The notes: generated by a model from the letters alone, not told the origin. Numbered from the stretch's first letter, positions 48,160 to 57,070 are shown. The stretch is 64,000 nt of DNA from Ovoidimarina sediminis (GCF_032586175.1 NZ_JAWHTE010000023.1:1-64000), one strand, 5' to 3'. Translations and numbers: made by a program.

Positions 48160-49719
48160 TCACGCCGGCTTGAAATCCGACAACAGGGATTCCCCGTTCG
48201 GCTTCAGCCCGGGCACGATCGTATCCTTGTGGATCGCACCGACGACCTCGTGGGTCAGGAAGACATAGCATCCGCTTTCATCCATAAGCGCCTGCATCTT
48301 CTTGTAGATCTCGTCCCGCTTCGCAGGATCGCTTTCCACCAGCCCCTGATCGTGCAGCGCCTTGTACTCGGCATTGTCGAACCGTTCCCAGTTCCACACG
48401 CCGACCTGCTCGGGCGTGAACCACACCGTCGCCCAGCTCGGGTCGGGCTGCATCGAGAACCGGCCGAGGATCAGCTGCAGATCCATGTAATAGTCGCCCT
48501 CTTTCGACCCGAGCGACCAGAACGTGCCGCTGTCGTTCTGCTTGATCTCGCAGGTGATCCCCACATCGGCGAGGTTCGCCTGGATAACCTGCGCGGCCGT
48601 CAGGCGCTCCGACTGGTTCAGGATGTCGAGCGTGACGTTCAGCCCCTCGGCCCCGGCCTCCGCCAGAAGCGCGCGCGCCTTGTCGGGATCGTAGTCGTAG
48701 GTCACCGAATCCCGGTTCCCCGGCAGGCCCGGCGCGATAATGCCGTTGCCCACGCTCGCGGCCCCGAAATAGGCGGCGTCCACCACCACCTCGCGGTCGA
48801 TCGCATGCTGGATCGCGCGGCGGATGCGCACGTCCTTCAGCGCCTCGTTGTCCTGGTTCATGCCCATCCACACATAGGCGAGCGACGGCTTCTCCAGCAC
48901 CACGCTGCCCGGAGGCGGGTTTTCCTTGAGCCGCGGCAGCGATGACACGCTCGTCCAGGTGTAATCCAGATCGCCCGCCTCGTATCCGCGCTCGGCCGTC
49001 GCCGGGTCTTCGATCGGGATGATGTGGATTTCCTCGTACCCGCCCGGCTCGTGCTTCCAGTCGGGGTTCCGCTTCAGGATCGTCCGCTGCTTCGGCACCC
49101 ATTCGGTCAGCAGGTACTGGCCCGACTGCGCGACTGGGTTGGTCTCGATCTTGCCGCCGATCTCTTCCACTGCCTTCTTCGACAGGATGCACGAGGCGGG
49201 CGTCGGCAGCGTCGTCGTCCAAAGCGGCACGAACTTGTTCTTCAGGTGAATGAGGCCCGACAGCCGGTCCTTCACCTCAACCTCCTTCAGCGCGGCCCAG
49301 TCGCCCGCATAGGGGCTTTCGTTCGCCGGGTCCGCCATCCGCTCGATCGAGAACTTCACGTCCTCCGCCGTCACCTCGCCATAGCCGTCGGTGAAGCCCA
49401 TGTTGTCCTTCAGCGTGAAGGCGATGGTCAGGTCGTCCAGCTGCTCCATCGACGCCGCGGCCACCGTCTTCCACTCCCACACGTCGCCCGATACGGGCTC
49501 GATCAGCGGCGGATAGATCGCGCGGATGATGTCGTCCTCGGGCAGCGACAGGCGGAACGCCGGGTCGAGGATCTGAAGGTCGGAATAGGACCGCACGGTC
49601 AGGATAGAGCCGTCCTGGCTCACTGCCATGTGCGGGAATGCGATGCTCGCCGCGCCGAAGGCACCGGCGCTCTGAAGAAGCGTGCGGCGCGACAGGCCGG
49701 ATTTGCGGATCGGGTTCAT
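48160..49719 (-). CDS. Peptide/amide ABC transporter substrate-binding protein (SBP family 5)
   Basis: 519 residues. The N-terminus has a Tat-type signal (LSRRTLLQSAG), so it is exported folded to the periplasm. The mature family 5 region has VRSYSDLQILDPAFRLSLPE and, further on, YDYDPDKARALLAEAG. Start ATG 49719 follows AGGGAGA. It recognises the cargo of the DppBCDF-type importer that follows. It lies downstream of the XRE-cupin regulator 1 in the same direction. Confidence 0.93.
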   Translation of the reverse strand: MNPIRKSGLSRRTLLQSAGAFGAASIAFPHMAVSQDGSILTVRSYSDLQILDPAFRLSLPEDDIIRAIYPPLIEPVSGDVWEWKTVAAASMEQLDDLTIAFTLKDNMGFTDGYGEVTAEDVKFSIERMADPANESPYAGDWAALKEVEVKDRLSGLIHLKNKFVPLWTTTLPTPASCILSKKAVEEIGGKIETNPVAQSGQYLLTEWVPKQRTILKRNPDWKHEPGGYEEIHIIPIEDPATAERGYEAGDLDYTWTSVSSLPRLKENPPPGSVVLEKPSLAYVWMGMNQDNEALKDVRIRRAIQHAIDREVVVDAAYFGAASVGNGIIAPGLPGNRDSVTYDYDPDKARALLAEAGAEGLNVTLDILNQSERLTAAQVIQANLADVGITCEIKQNDSGTFWSLGSKEGDYYMDLQLILGRFSMQPDPSWATVWFTPEQVGVWNWERFDNAEYKALHDQGLVESDPAKRDEIYKKMQALMDESGCYVFLTHEVVGAIHKDTIVPGLKPNGESLLSDFKPA

Positions 49720-49796
49720 TCTGGGTCTCCCTGTTGAATGTCTTGTCTTTTATGGGTCGCGCCCCGCCCGGCCACGGGCGGATCGCGGCTGGATAT

Positions 49797-50486
49797 TCAT
49801 GTGCCGGAGCGTTTCTTTCCCTCGTCTGTCCGCGGCTCGTCCGGCGTAAGCGCGGCGTATTTCGGAATGATCACCGGCGAATTCACCCAGATCAGGCGCG
49901 CCGGTTTCGAGCTCTTGTTGCGCGTGCTGTGAAGCACATGGCCGGGAAAGCTGAAGCTGTCCCCCGCCTTCAGCGTGATGATCTCGTTCTCGAGGCGCAG
50001 GGTCAGTTCCCCCTCCAGCACGATGCCGTGCTGTTCGCCGCCCCGCACATAGATCTCGTCGGCCACCTTCTCGCTATAGGGCGGGTAATCCGAGATCCCC
50101 ATGTGAAACTCGCCGCCCACCGACGAGGACAGAAGCGCATCGGAATAGCCCGCCTCTTCCACCGTCTGGCCGTAAAGGACGTTCAGGGTCCGACGGTTCT
50201 CCTGCCGCACGACATAGCGCCGTTCGAGCGGCCCGGCCCCGGGGCGCAGCGCGAAGAACCAGTCCTCCGGCACGGCCAGCGCGGCGGCGATCCGCGTGAT
50301 CTTGGCGAGGGTCGGGTTCACCGTGCCCCGCTCGATCGCGCTCAGATGGCTGATCGAGACACCGCTGTCCGCCGCCAGATCGGCCAGGGTCATCTGGCGC
50401 GCCTTGCGCAACTCGCGCACCTCGGCCCCGAAGGCGGCAAGGCCCTCGTCCTGCGTCACGCGCGTGCTTGCGGTCGTATCGGGCAC
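49797..50486 (-). CDS. XRE-family regulator with C-terminal cupin domain, copy 1
   Basis: 229 residues from GTG 50486. The HTH (about 22-75) reads ELRKARQMTLADLAADSGV followed by SHLSAIERGTVNPTL. A cupin domain follows with EQHGIVLEGELTLRLE and GDSFSFPGHVLHS. The frame stays open to 50615, where a GTG overlaps the flavoenzyme stop, but 50486 gives the length of copy 2 and leaves an inverted repeat in the promoter. HTH-cupin regulators usually bind small catabolic ligands such as polyamines or amino acid derivatives. Confidence 0.88.
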   Translation of the reverse strand: MPDTTASTRVTQDEGLAAFGAEVRELRKARQMTLADLAADSGVSISHLSAIERGTVNPTLAKITRIAAALAVPEDWFFALRPGAGPLERRYVVRQENRRTLNVLYGQTVEEAGYSDALLSSSVGGEFHMGISDYPPYSEKVADEIYVRGGEQHGIVLEGELTLRLENEIITLKAGDSFSFPGHVLHSTRNKSSKPARLIWVNSPVIIPKYAALTPDEPRTDEGKKRSGT

Positions 50487-50544
50487 GCCTGCGAATCCCC
50501 CCAACGCGCCATCTCCCTCATCGAGCCTAACCTCAAAATCGGAC

Positions 50545-50574
50545 ACCGGAAGAAAAATCTTGGAAAATTCCGGT
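50545..50574. promoter_or_regulatory. Inverted repeat ACCGGAA...TTCCGGT upstream of XRE-cupin gene 1
   Basis: ACCGGAA (50545-50551) and TTCCGGT (50568-50574) are a perfect 7-bp inverted repeat with a 16-base AT-rich centre, in an AT-rich island between two high-GC genes. It is a good candidate for autoregulation by the downstream regulator. Confidence 0.5.
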
Positions 50575-50608
50575 ATCTCGAAGTTCCCCACCGATTTTCC
50601 GTTTCCCG

Positions 50609-52648
50609 TCACCACCGAAGCCCGATCCGAAAGGCGTCATAGATCGCCGCATGGATGTTGCGTGACGATACCGCATCGCCGATCCGGTAAAGGTCGAATG
50701 CCGCGCCCGCCTCGCGCACCGGGAAGATCGCGCCCTCGCCCGACACCAGAGCGTCCTGATCCACCTCGCCCCGGTTCCGCGACAGGGGCTTCAGGGCGAA
50801 ATAAAGATCGTCGAGCGGCAGCGTCCCCTGGTTCACCACCACCTGGTCGAAGGCGCGCTCCTCGGTATGGCCCGAATAATCCGTGCCGATCACGGCCATC
50901 AGCCGGTTGCCCTCGCGCCTCAGGCTCTTCAGCGTCCGCGCAACGGTGAAGACCGCCGCCTTGTCCTGCAGGGCCCGCATGTAAGGCACAAGGTTCATCC
51001 CCATGATTTCGGGCGCAAAACTCCGGTCCCGCGTCATCACCTCAACGCGATGCCCGGCCCCCGCCACAACCTCCGCCGCCATCAGCGCGGGATGATCGCC
51101 CGCGTCGTCATAGATCAGCACGTTCTCCCCCGGCGCGGCATCGCCCGAGATCAGATCCCATGCACTCACCGCCAGTTCGTTGCCCTCCTCGAGGATCGTC
51201 ACATCCGGAAGCCCACCCGTCGCGATCACCACCACATCCGGCGAAAGCGCCGTGATATCATCGGCCTCCGCGAAAACGTTGAACCGGAACGCCACGTCCC
51301 GCGCCGCGCATTGCGCCATCCGCCAGTCGACGATCCCGATCATCTCCGCCCGCCGCTGCGACTGCGCGGTCAGCCGGATCTGCCCGCCCGGGTCCGGCGC
51401 GGCCTCGAACACCGTCACCCGGTGGCCCCGCTCCGCCGCCACCCGCGCGGCCTCAAGCCCCCCGGGCCCCGCCCCGACAACGACCATCCGCTTCGCCACA
51501 TCCGCCGGCGGCACCTCCTGCGGCAGCGAAAGCTCCCGCCCCGTCGCGGGGTTGTGGATGCACAGCGCATCGCCCCCCTGGTAGATCCGGTCCAGGCAAT
51601 AGGTCGCCCCCACGCAGGGCCGGATATCGTCCTCCCGCCCAGCCATCACCTTCGCCACGATCAGGGGATCGGCCATATGCGCCCGCGTCATCCCCACCAT
51701 GTCGAGAAGCCCGGCGGATATCGCATGCCGCGCCGTCGCCACATCGGGAATGCGCGCGGCGTGGAACGTGGGCATCCCGCTTTCGGCCCTCACCCGCCCC
51801 GCGAAATCCAGATGCGGCGCGCTTTTCATCCCCTGCACGGGGATCACGTCGGTCATCGCCGGATCGGTATGGATCTGCCCCCGGATCACGTTCAGGAAGT
51901 CGACCTGCCCGGTGTCCCGCAGCCGCCGCGCAATCTCCAGCCCCTCGGCCTCGGTGATCCCGCCGGGGGCGCCCTCGTCGGCGGTGTAGCGCACGCCCAG
52001 GATGAAATCGTCGCCCACCCGCGCGCGAATGGCCCCGATCACCTCCATCCCGAAACGCAGCCGGTTGTCGAGGCTCCCGCCATAGGGCGCCTCCATCCCG
52101 TTCGTCAGCCCCGACCAGAACTGGTCGATCAGGTGCCCGTAGGCCTGAAGCTCGATCCCGTCGAGCCCCGCCGCCTGCATCCGCTCCGCCGCATCGGCGT
52201 AATCCTCGATCACCCGCGCGATGTCGTGGTCTTCCATCTTCTTCGGAAAGGCCCGGTGCGCGGGCTCGCGCAGATGCGAGGCCGACAGGGACGGAAGCCA
52301 GTCCCCCTTGTTCCACCCCGTCCGCCGGCCCAGATGCGTCAGCTGGATCATCACTGCACAGCCATGGGCATGGCAGGCCTCGGCCAGCTCCGCCATCCAC
52401 GGCACCACCTCGTCCTTGTAGGCGAGGATGTTGTTGAAGGCGGGCGGGCTGTCGCGGCTGACACAGGCCGATCCGGCCGTCATCGCCAGCGCCACCCCCG
52501 CCTTCGCCCGCGTCTCGTGATAGGCGCGGTAACGCGCCTTGGGCATGCCGTCCTCGGGATAGGCCGGCTCGTGCGCCGTCGTCATCACCCGGTTCTTCAG
52601 GGTCAGGTGTTTCAGCGTGAAGGGCTGAAGAAGCGGGTCGCGGCTCAT
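50609..52648 (-). CDS. NADH:flavin oxidoreductase, N-methylproline-demethylase-like (TMADH/OYE family)
   Basis: 679 residues: FMN TIM barrel (about 1-345; opens DPLLQPFTLKHLTLKNRVM, with LTHLGRRTGWNKGDW), cysteine cluster region RPCVGATYCLDRIYQGG...C (about 372-393), and a C-terminal FAD/NAD domain with VVVGAGPGGLEAA. As I recall, this sequence style belongs to roseobacter/rhizobial N-methylproline demethylases of stachydrine catabolism. The iron-sulfur motif has one cysteine fewer than trimethylamine dehydrogenase (Ala in the second position), which I believe is shared by that subgroup. ATG 52648 overlaps regulator copy 2. The likely reaction is oxidative removal of an N-methyl group. Confidence 0.83.
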   Translation of the reverse strand: MSRDPLLQPFTLKHLTLKNRVMTTAHEPAYPEDGMPKARYRAYHETRAKAGVALAMTAGSACVSRDSPPAFNNILAYKDEVVPWMAELAEACHAHGCAVMIQLTHLGRRTGWNKGDWLPSLSASHLREPAHRAFPKKMEDHDIARVIEDYADAAERMQAAGLDGIELQAYGHLIDQFWSGLTNGMEAPYGGSLDNRLRFGMEVIGAIRARVGDDFILGVRYTADEGAPGGITEAEGLEIARRLRDTGQVDFLNVIRGQIHTDPAMTDVIPVQGMKSAPHLDFAGRVRAESGMPTFHAARIPDVATARHAISAGLLDMVGMTRAHMADPLIVAKVMAGREDDIRPCVGATYCLDRIYQGGDALCIHNPATGRELSLPQEVPPADVAKRMVVVGAGPGGLEAARVAAERGHRVTVFEAAPDPGGQIRLTAQSQRRAEMIGIVDWRMAQCAARDVAFRFNVFAEADDITALSPDVVVIATGGLPDVTILEEGNELAVSAWDLISGDAAPGENVLIYDDAGDHPALMAAEVVAGAGHRVEVMTRDRSFAPEIMGMNLVPYMRALQDKAAVFTVARTLKSLRREGNRLMAVIGTDYSGHTEERAFDQVVVNQGTLPLDDLYFALKPLSRNRGEVDQDALVSGEGAIFPVREAGAAFDLYRIGDAVSSRNIHAAIYDAFRIGLRW

Positions 52649-53310
52649 GTGCCGGTCTCGTCCGAACGCGTGCCACCCTGCGCCACCTGCTTCGGGATCA
52701 CCACGGGCGACACGGCCCAGACCAGCTTGCACACCCGGTCCGTCCGGTTCCGCGCCTGGTGCGGGATGCGCGCGTCGAAGCTGTAGCTGTCGCCGGCCCT
52801 CAGCGTCACGGTCTCCTCCCCGATCCGCATCTCCAGCTCGCCCTCCAGAACGAAACCGTGCTCTTCGCCCCTGTGCTCGTGCAGCGGGCTGCTCAGGCCC
52901 GACGAATTGGGCTCGTAGACGGCCAGCCCCATGTAGAACCCGCCGCCGATCGAACTCGACAGCAGGCTGTCGGAATAGCCAAGCTCCCCCACCCCCTGCC
53001 CGTAAAGCGTGTTCAGGCTGCGCCGGTTCTGGCCGCGCACCACGAAGGCCCGCTCCATCGGCCCGGCCCCGGGACGGCGCGCGAAAAACCAGTCGGGCGT
53101 GACGTCGAGCCCCGCGGCAATCGCCCCCAGCACCTCGACCGAAGGGTTCGACGCCCCCCGCTCGATCGCCGACAGATGGCTGAGCGATATGCCCGCCAGC
53201 GCGCTCAGCCGTTTCAGCGTCATCCCCCGCGCCTTCCGAAGCTGGCGCACTTCCGCACCCAGCGACATCAGGCTGTCGGTCATCGCCACGACAGTCGGCT
53301 CACCGGTCAT
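52645..53310 (-). CDS. XRE-family regulator with C-terminal cupin domain, copy 2
   Basis: 221 residues from the ATG at 53310. HTH: QLRKARGMTLKRLSALAGI followed by SHLSAIERGASNPSV; cupin: EEHGFVLEGELEMRIG and GDSYSFDARIPHQARN. It is clearly a paralogue of copy 1 (shared RRSLNTLYGQ/RRTLNVLYGQ and GYSDSLLSSS/GYSDALLSSS). It heads the long minus operon and overlaps the flavoenzyme gene by ATGA. It is divergent from CocE/NonD hydrolase 3. Confidence 0.9.
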   Translation of the reverse strand: MTGEPTVVAMTDSLMSLGAEVRQLRKARGMTLKRLSALAGISLSHLSAIERGASNPSVEVLGAIAAGLDVTPDWFFARRPGAGPMERAFVVRGQNRRSLNTLYGQGVGELGYSDSLLSSSIGGGFYMGLAVYEPNSSGLSSPLHEHRGEEHGFVLEGELEMRIGEETVTLRAGDSYSFDARIPHQARNRTDRVCKLVWAVSPVVIPKQVAQGGTRSDETGT

Positions 53311-53348
53311 TCGCACCCACCTTCCGAAAAGGGCCTGCAAGCATTTGT

Positions 53349-53396
53349 TGTCAAAAACTTTGGCCAGAAAAGAATTTTGATGTCAAATTCTATTAT
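53349..53396. promoter_or_regulatory. Divergent control region with TGTCAAA repeats
   Basis: TGTCAAA occurs at 53349-53355 and 53381-53387 (32 bases apart). The second is part of the inverted repeat TTTGA-TG-TCAAA (53376-53387). TATTAT at 53391-53396 is a likely -10 box for the plus-strand hydrolase gene, and the repeats read TTGACA on the minus strand, so they could also be -35 boxes of the regulator operon. This AT-rich 140-base gap has no gene. Confidence 0.5.
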
Positions 53397-53452
53397 CAAC
53401 GGATCAGGGCACCTGATATCCAGAACCCGACCAGCAAGAAGGCAGCCCCCGG

Positions 53453-55450
53453 ATGACGATCCCGCCTCTCCCTTCCGGCCCGGCCCACACGGTCAGCGTC
53501 ACCGAACATCTCTGGATTCCGATGCCTGACGGCACCCGCCTCGCCGCCCGCCTCTGGCTCCCCGACAGCGCCGAAGACATGCCCTGCCCCGCGCTCCTCG
53601 AATACATCCCCTACCGCAAGGCCGATATGGTCCGCGCCCGCGACGCCCGGAACCACCCCTGTTTCGCCGCCCACGGCTATGCCTGCCTCAGGGTCGACAT
53701 GCGCGGCTCCGGCGACAGCGAAGGCGTGATGCCGGATATGTACGCCGAAGCAGAGCTCGACGACGCCCGCCGCGTCATCGAATGGATCGCGGCGCAGCCC
53801 TGGTGCTCCGGCAAGGTCGGCATGTTCGGCACCTCCTGGGGCGGCACCGCGGCCCTTCAGGCCAGTGTCGACGCCCCCGGGGCGCTGAAAGCCGTCATCG
53901 CCGTCTGCGCAACGCACGACCGGTACGAGGACGACATCCACCACATGGGCGGCTGCCTCCTGACCGACACGCTCGAATGGGGCGCGACGCTGCCTGCGAT
54001 CCTCGCCGCGCCCCCCACGCCCGCGGCCGGGCCGGACTGGCGCGATCTCTGGCGAAAGCGGCTCGACAGCCTCGCCTTCCCGGTGGAGCCATGGCTGCGT
54101 GAAGAGGCCCGCGGCACCTACTGGCGCCGGGGCTCGGTGATCCACGAGGCCGCCCGCCTCACGCGGCCGATCCTCGCCATCGGCGGCTGGTCCGACCGCT
54201 ACAGCAATTCGGTGATGAGCCTCGCCGCCGCCCGCCCCGATCTCGTCTGGGGCGTGGTCGGGCCATGGGGGCATCACTACCCCGATCATGGCGCACCGGG
54301 GCCCGCCATGGGCTTTCAGGATCTTGCCCTCGCCTGGTGGGATCACTGGCTCCGGGATGCGCCATCCCCCCCGGACTGGCCCCGCCTCCGCCTCTGGCTG
54401 CGGGAGTTCGACACACCCGCCGACACGCTCGCCGCCCGCGCGGGCCGCTGGATCGAAGCCGATACGTCCGATACGGACACACAGCGCCTCACCCTCGGCA
54501 CCCCCGCGCTCGCGACGGCCTCACCGGCGAAGGACGGCTGGCCCGTCCCCCACGATCTCCTCACCGGCGCGGCGGCCGGGGATACCGGGTATTTCGGCCG
54601 GCCCGGCGGGCTCCCCCTCGATCAGGCGCCGGACGACGCCCGCGCCCTCACCTTCGACACCCCGCCGCTCGATGCCGACCGCATCCTCCTCGGGCCGCCG
54701 TCGCTCACCCTCGATATCCGCGCGCCGGAGGAGCCCGCCCAGATCGCCCTCCGCCTCTCGGATGTCGCGCCCGACGGGCGCGTGGCCCTCATCACCCGCA
54801 CGATCCGGAACCTCGCCCTCGATGACGGGCTGGATGCGCCTTCGGGGCCGCTGCCCTCCCGCCGCAGGATCACGATCTCCTTCCCGCACACGGCCTATCG
54901 CCTCGCCGCGGGCCATCGCCTCCGCCTTGCGCTCTCGTCCTCCTACTGGCCGCTGATCTGGCCTGCCGCGACGACCGCCATGCCCCGCATCGCCGCGGGC
55001 TGGCTCGATCTGCCCGTCACCCGGTCCGCGCCCGCCGGCCTCGCGCAGCCGCTGCCCCCGGCCCGGGATCTGCCCCGCGAAAAACCCTTCGAACCGCTCG
55101 AAAACCCGCCCCTCGAACGCGTCTTCCGAACCACCCCGGACGGCACCCGCCGCGAGGACTGGCACCAGCCCTACACGGCGCTCCGTCACCACGACATCGC
55201 CACCACCTTCGGCTATGAAACCAGCGCCGCCTTCAGCCTCGACCCGGGAAACCCCGCCTCCGCCCGCGCAACCCACGCCCACCGTGCGGTCTATGCCCGC
55301 CCCGACGGCACCGCCGAAATCGCCTGCACCCTGACGACAACCGCCGACGCGGCGGCCTTCCACCTCGACGGGCACCTCAGCGTCACCTGGAACGGCGACG
55401 CCCTCGCCACCCGCCACTGGGCGCACAGCGTTCCCCGCCGCTACGGCTGA
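53453..55450 (+). CDS. CocE/NonD-family hydrolase 3
   Basis: 665 residues. WIPMPDGTRLAARLWLPDS, Ser in GTSWGGTAALQ, Asp in GGWSDRYSNS, His in VGPWGHHYPDHG, and the C-terminal jelly-roll. It is divergent from regulator copy 2 and the importer operon and shares the same control region. No signal peptide. It is the last very-high-GC gene before the mobile-element remnants that begin at about 55.46 kb. Confidence 0.88.
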   Translation: MTIPPLPSGPAHTVSVTEHLWIPMPDGTRLAARLWLPDSAEDMPCPALLEYIPYRKADMVRARDARNHPCFAAHGYACLRVDMRGSGDSEGVMPDMYAEAELDDARRVIEWIAAQPWCSGKVGMFGTSWGGTAALQASVDAPGALKAVIAVCATHDRYEDDIHHMGGCLLTDTLEWGATLPAILAAPPTPAAGPDWRDLWRKRLDSLAFPVEPWLREEARGTYWRRGSVIHEAARLTRPILAIGGWSDRYSNSVMSLAAARPDLVWGVVGPWGHHYPDHGAPGPAMGFQDLALAWWDHWLRDAPSPPDWPRLRLWLREFDTPADTLAARAGRWIEADTSDTDTQRLTLGTPALATASPAKDGWPVPHDLLTGAAAGDTGYFGRPGGLPLDQAPDDARALTFDTPPLDADRILLGPPSLTLDIRAPEEPAQIALRLSDVAPDGRVALITRTIRNLALDDGLDAPSGPLPSRRRITISFPHTAYRLAAGHRLRLALSSSYWPLIWPAATTAMPRIAAGWLDLPVTRSAPAGLAQPLPPARDLPREKPFEPLENPPLERVFRTTPDGTRREDWHQPYTALRHHDIATTFGYETSAAFSLDPGNPASARATHAHRAVYARPDGTAEIACTLTTTADAAAFHLDGHLSVTWNGDALATRHWAHSVPRRYG

Positions 55451-55505
55451 CGCCGTGAGGGCCCGCAAGATCACAGGCACAGACACGCACAACGGATTGA
55501 AGAGG

Positions 55506-55649
55506 ATGGCGCGCCTGAGAGGAGAAAGTTCGAACTCTCTCCTTGAGGCGCTACTCGAATGGGAGGGCCACTTACAAGGAACTGAACTCGCTGAAACCTT
55601 GAAGGACCTGGAGTCTGAATCGAGGTGCAGCGATGTCCACCTCGAATAA
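55506..55649 (+). CDS. Possible small protein upstream of mobC
   Basis: 47 codons from ATG 55506 (64 codons if a GTG at 55455 is used), acidic, ending 17 bases inside the mobC-like gene. Its composition matches the mobilisation genes more than the catabolic genes. No motif recognised. The DNA here may also hold the transfer origin of the element, which I could not delimit. Confidence 0.3.
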   Translation: MARLRGESSNSLLEALLEWEGHLQGTELAETLKDLESESRCSDVHLE

Positions 55650-56037
55650 GAAATTCAACACCTTAGCTAAGAGGAAGGCGCCTGCGCCGTTCTCGCTCCG
55701 TTTGACGTTTGAAGAGCGTGCGAAGCTGGAAGAAGCTGCAAACGGGCTGCCTTTGGGGGCTTATATCAAGGCTAAGCTCTTCGGTGAGGACCTGGAGAAG
55801 GTTCGCAGGCGCAATACGCGCCCTGTCGAGGATCATGTCGCCTTGGCGCGTGTTTTGGCTGCGTTGGGGCAGACCCGCCTGTCTTCCAACCTCAATCAAC
55901 TCGCACGGGCCGTGAATACAGGCACGCTGCCTGTCCATCCCGATATCGAAGCGGAAATCAGCGCCGCCTGCCGCGAGATCGTGGAAATGCGTACTGAGTT
56001 GATGCGGGCCCTCGGCAAGTCAGGAAGTGCGCCGTGA
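55633..56037 (+). CDS. MobC-like mobilisation relaxosome protein
   Basis: 134 residues. The C-terminal core with SSNLNQLARAVNTGTLPV is typical of MobC/relaxosome accessory proteins, preceded by a ribbon-helix-helix-like PFSLRLTFEERAKLEEAA. It overlaps the relaxase start by GTGA. It would help the relaxase open plasmid DNA at oriT. Lower GC and different codon use separate it from the genes to the left. Confidence 0.82.
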   Translation: MSTSNKKFNTLAKRKAPAPFSLRLTFEERAKLEEAANGLPLGAYIKAKLFGEDLEKVRRRNTRPVEDHVALARVLAALGQTRLSSNLNQLARAVNTGTLPVHPDIEAEISAACREIVEMRTELMRALGKSGSAP

Positions 56038-56571
56038 TCCTGAAAGCCAAAGAGCGCGGAGATGCTGTGCAACTCGGTCGCTACCTAATGGCGATGCGAG
56101 GCAACGATCATGTCGAGCTTCATGAGGTGCGGGGCTTTGTCAGCGATGACATCGTTGAAGCCTTTCAAGAAGCCGATGCCATTGCCAAAGGAACGCGGGC
56201 TAAGAACCACCTCTTCTCACTCAGTCTGAATCCGCCACCGGATCAGCATGTCTCAGTCAAAAACTTCGGAGCTGCCATAGGCCGCGTCGAAGGGGAGCTT
56301 GGTTTAGATGGTCAGCCCCGCGCCATCGTATTTCATGAGAAGGACGGACGCAGGCATGCGCATGCTGTCTGGAGCCGGATCGACGGCGAGGAGATGAAAG
56401 CCATCAACCTTCCATTCTACAAAAACACCCTGACGGGTATATCACGTGATCTGTATCGCGAACACGGATGGGAGATGCCAAAGGGCTTGCAGGACCGTAA
56501 TCAACGCGATCCGCTCAGCTACAGCCGCGAGGAATGGCAACAGGCCAAGCGCACGCGCCAAGACCCGAAAG
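56034..56571 (+). pseudogene. Relaxase (MobA/VirD2-type) truncated by an IS remnant
   Basis: About 179 N-terminal residues of a relaxase. The conserved metal-binding HUH segment reads FHEKDGRRHAHAVW (H101, H108, H110). The homology stops after EWQQAKRTRQDPK, where the sequence switches to an IS3-type transposase in another frame. The rest of the relaxase is not found downstream, so the gene is broken; the open frame runs on to 56672 only by chance. The transfer function is thus lost at this copy. Confidence 0.8.
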
Positions 56572-57070
56572 CATCACTTACATCAAGACGCACGAGGGCT
56601 GGCTGTACCTGTGTGTCGTCATCGATCTGTTCTCACGCCGCGTCGTTGGTTGGTCCGCCCAGTCCCGCATGACGACGGATCTCGCTCTGCAAGCCCTGCT
56701 GATGGCCGTGTGGCGGCGCAAACCCACAGCCAGGGTAGTGCTCCACTCAGACCAAGGCTCCCAGTTCACAAGCAGGGAATGGCAGGCGTTCCTGCGCCCG
56801 CACGACCTTGAACCCAGCATGAGCCGACGCGGGAACTGCCATGACAACGCCGTCGCGGAGAGCTTCTTCCAACTCCTGAACCGGGAGCGCATCCGACGTC
56901 GCACCTACCCGTCCCGCGATGCCGCCAGGCACGACGTGTTCGAGTACATCGAGCTGTTCTACAACCCGAAGCGCAAGCACACGAACAACGGTATGCTGTC
57001 GCCCGTTGACTTCGAGATCAGACAGCAGAAATTAACCGAGGCAGGTGTCTAGGAAACTAGGGGCACCTCA
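56571..57070 (+). mobile_element. IS3-family element remnant: C-terminal half of the OrfB transposase and right end
   Basis: From about 56571 to the stop at 57052 the sequence encodes the IS3 OrfB integrase core: ITYIKTHEGWLYL, FSRRVVGW, HSDQGSQFTS, RGNCHDNAVAESFF and the C-terminal YNPKRKH. OrfA and the first DDE-containing part are missing. The bases after the stop (ending near ...GGGGCACCTCA at 57070) look like the right terminal inverted repeat of such elements. It joins directly to the broken relaxase gene. Confidence 0.8.
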
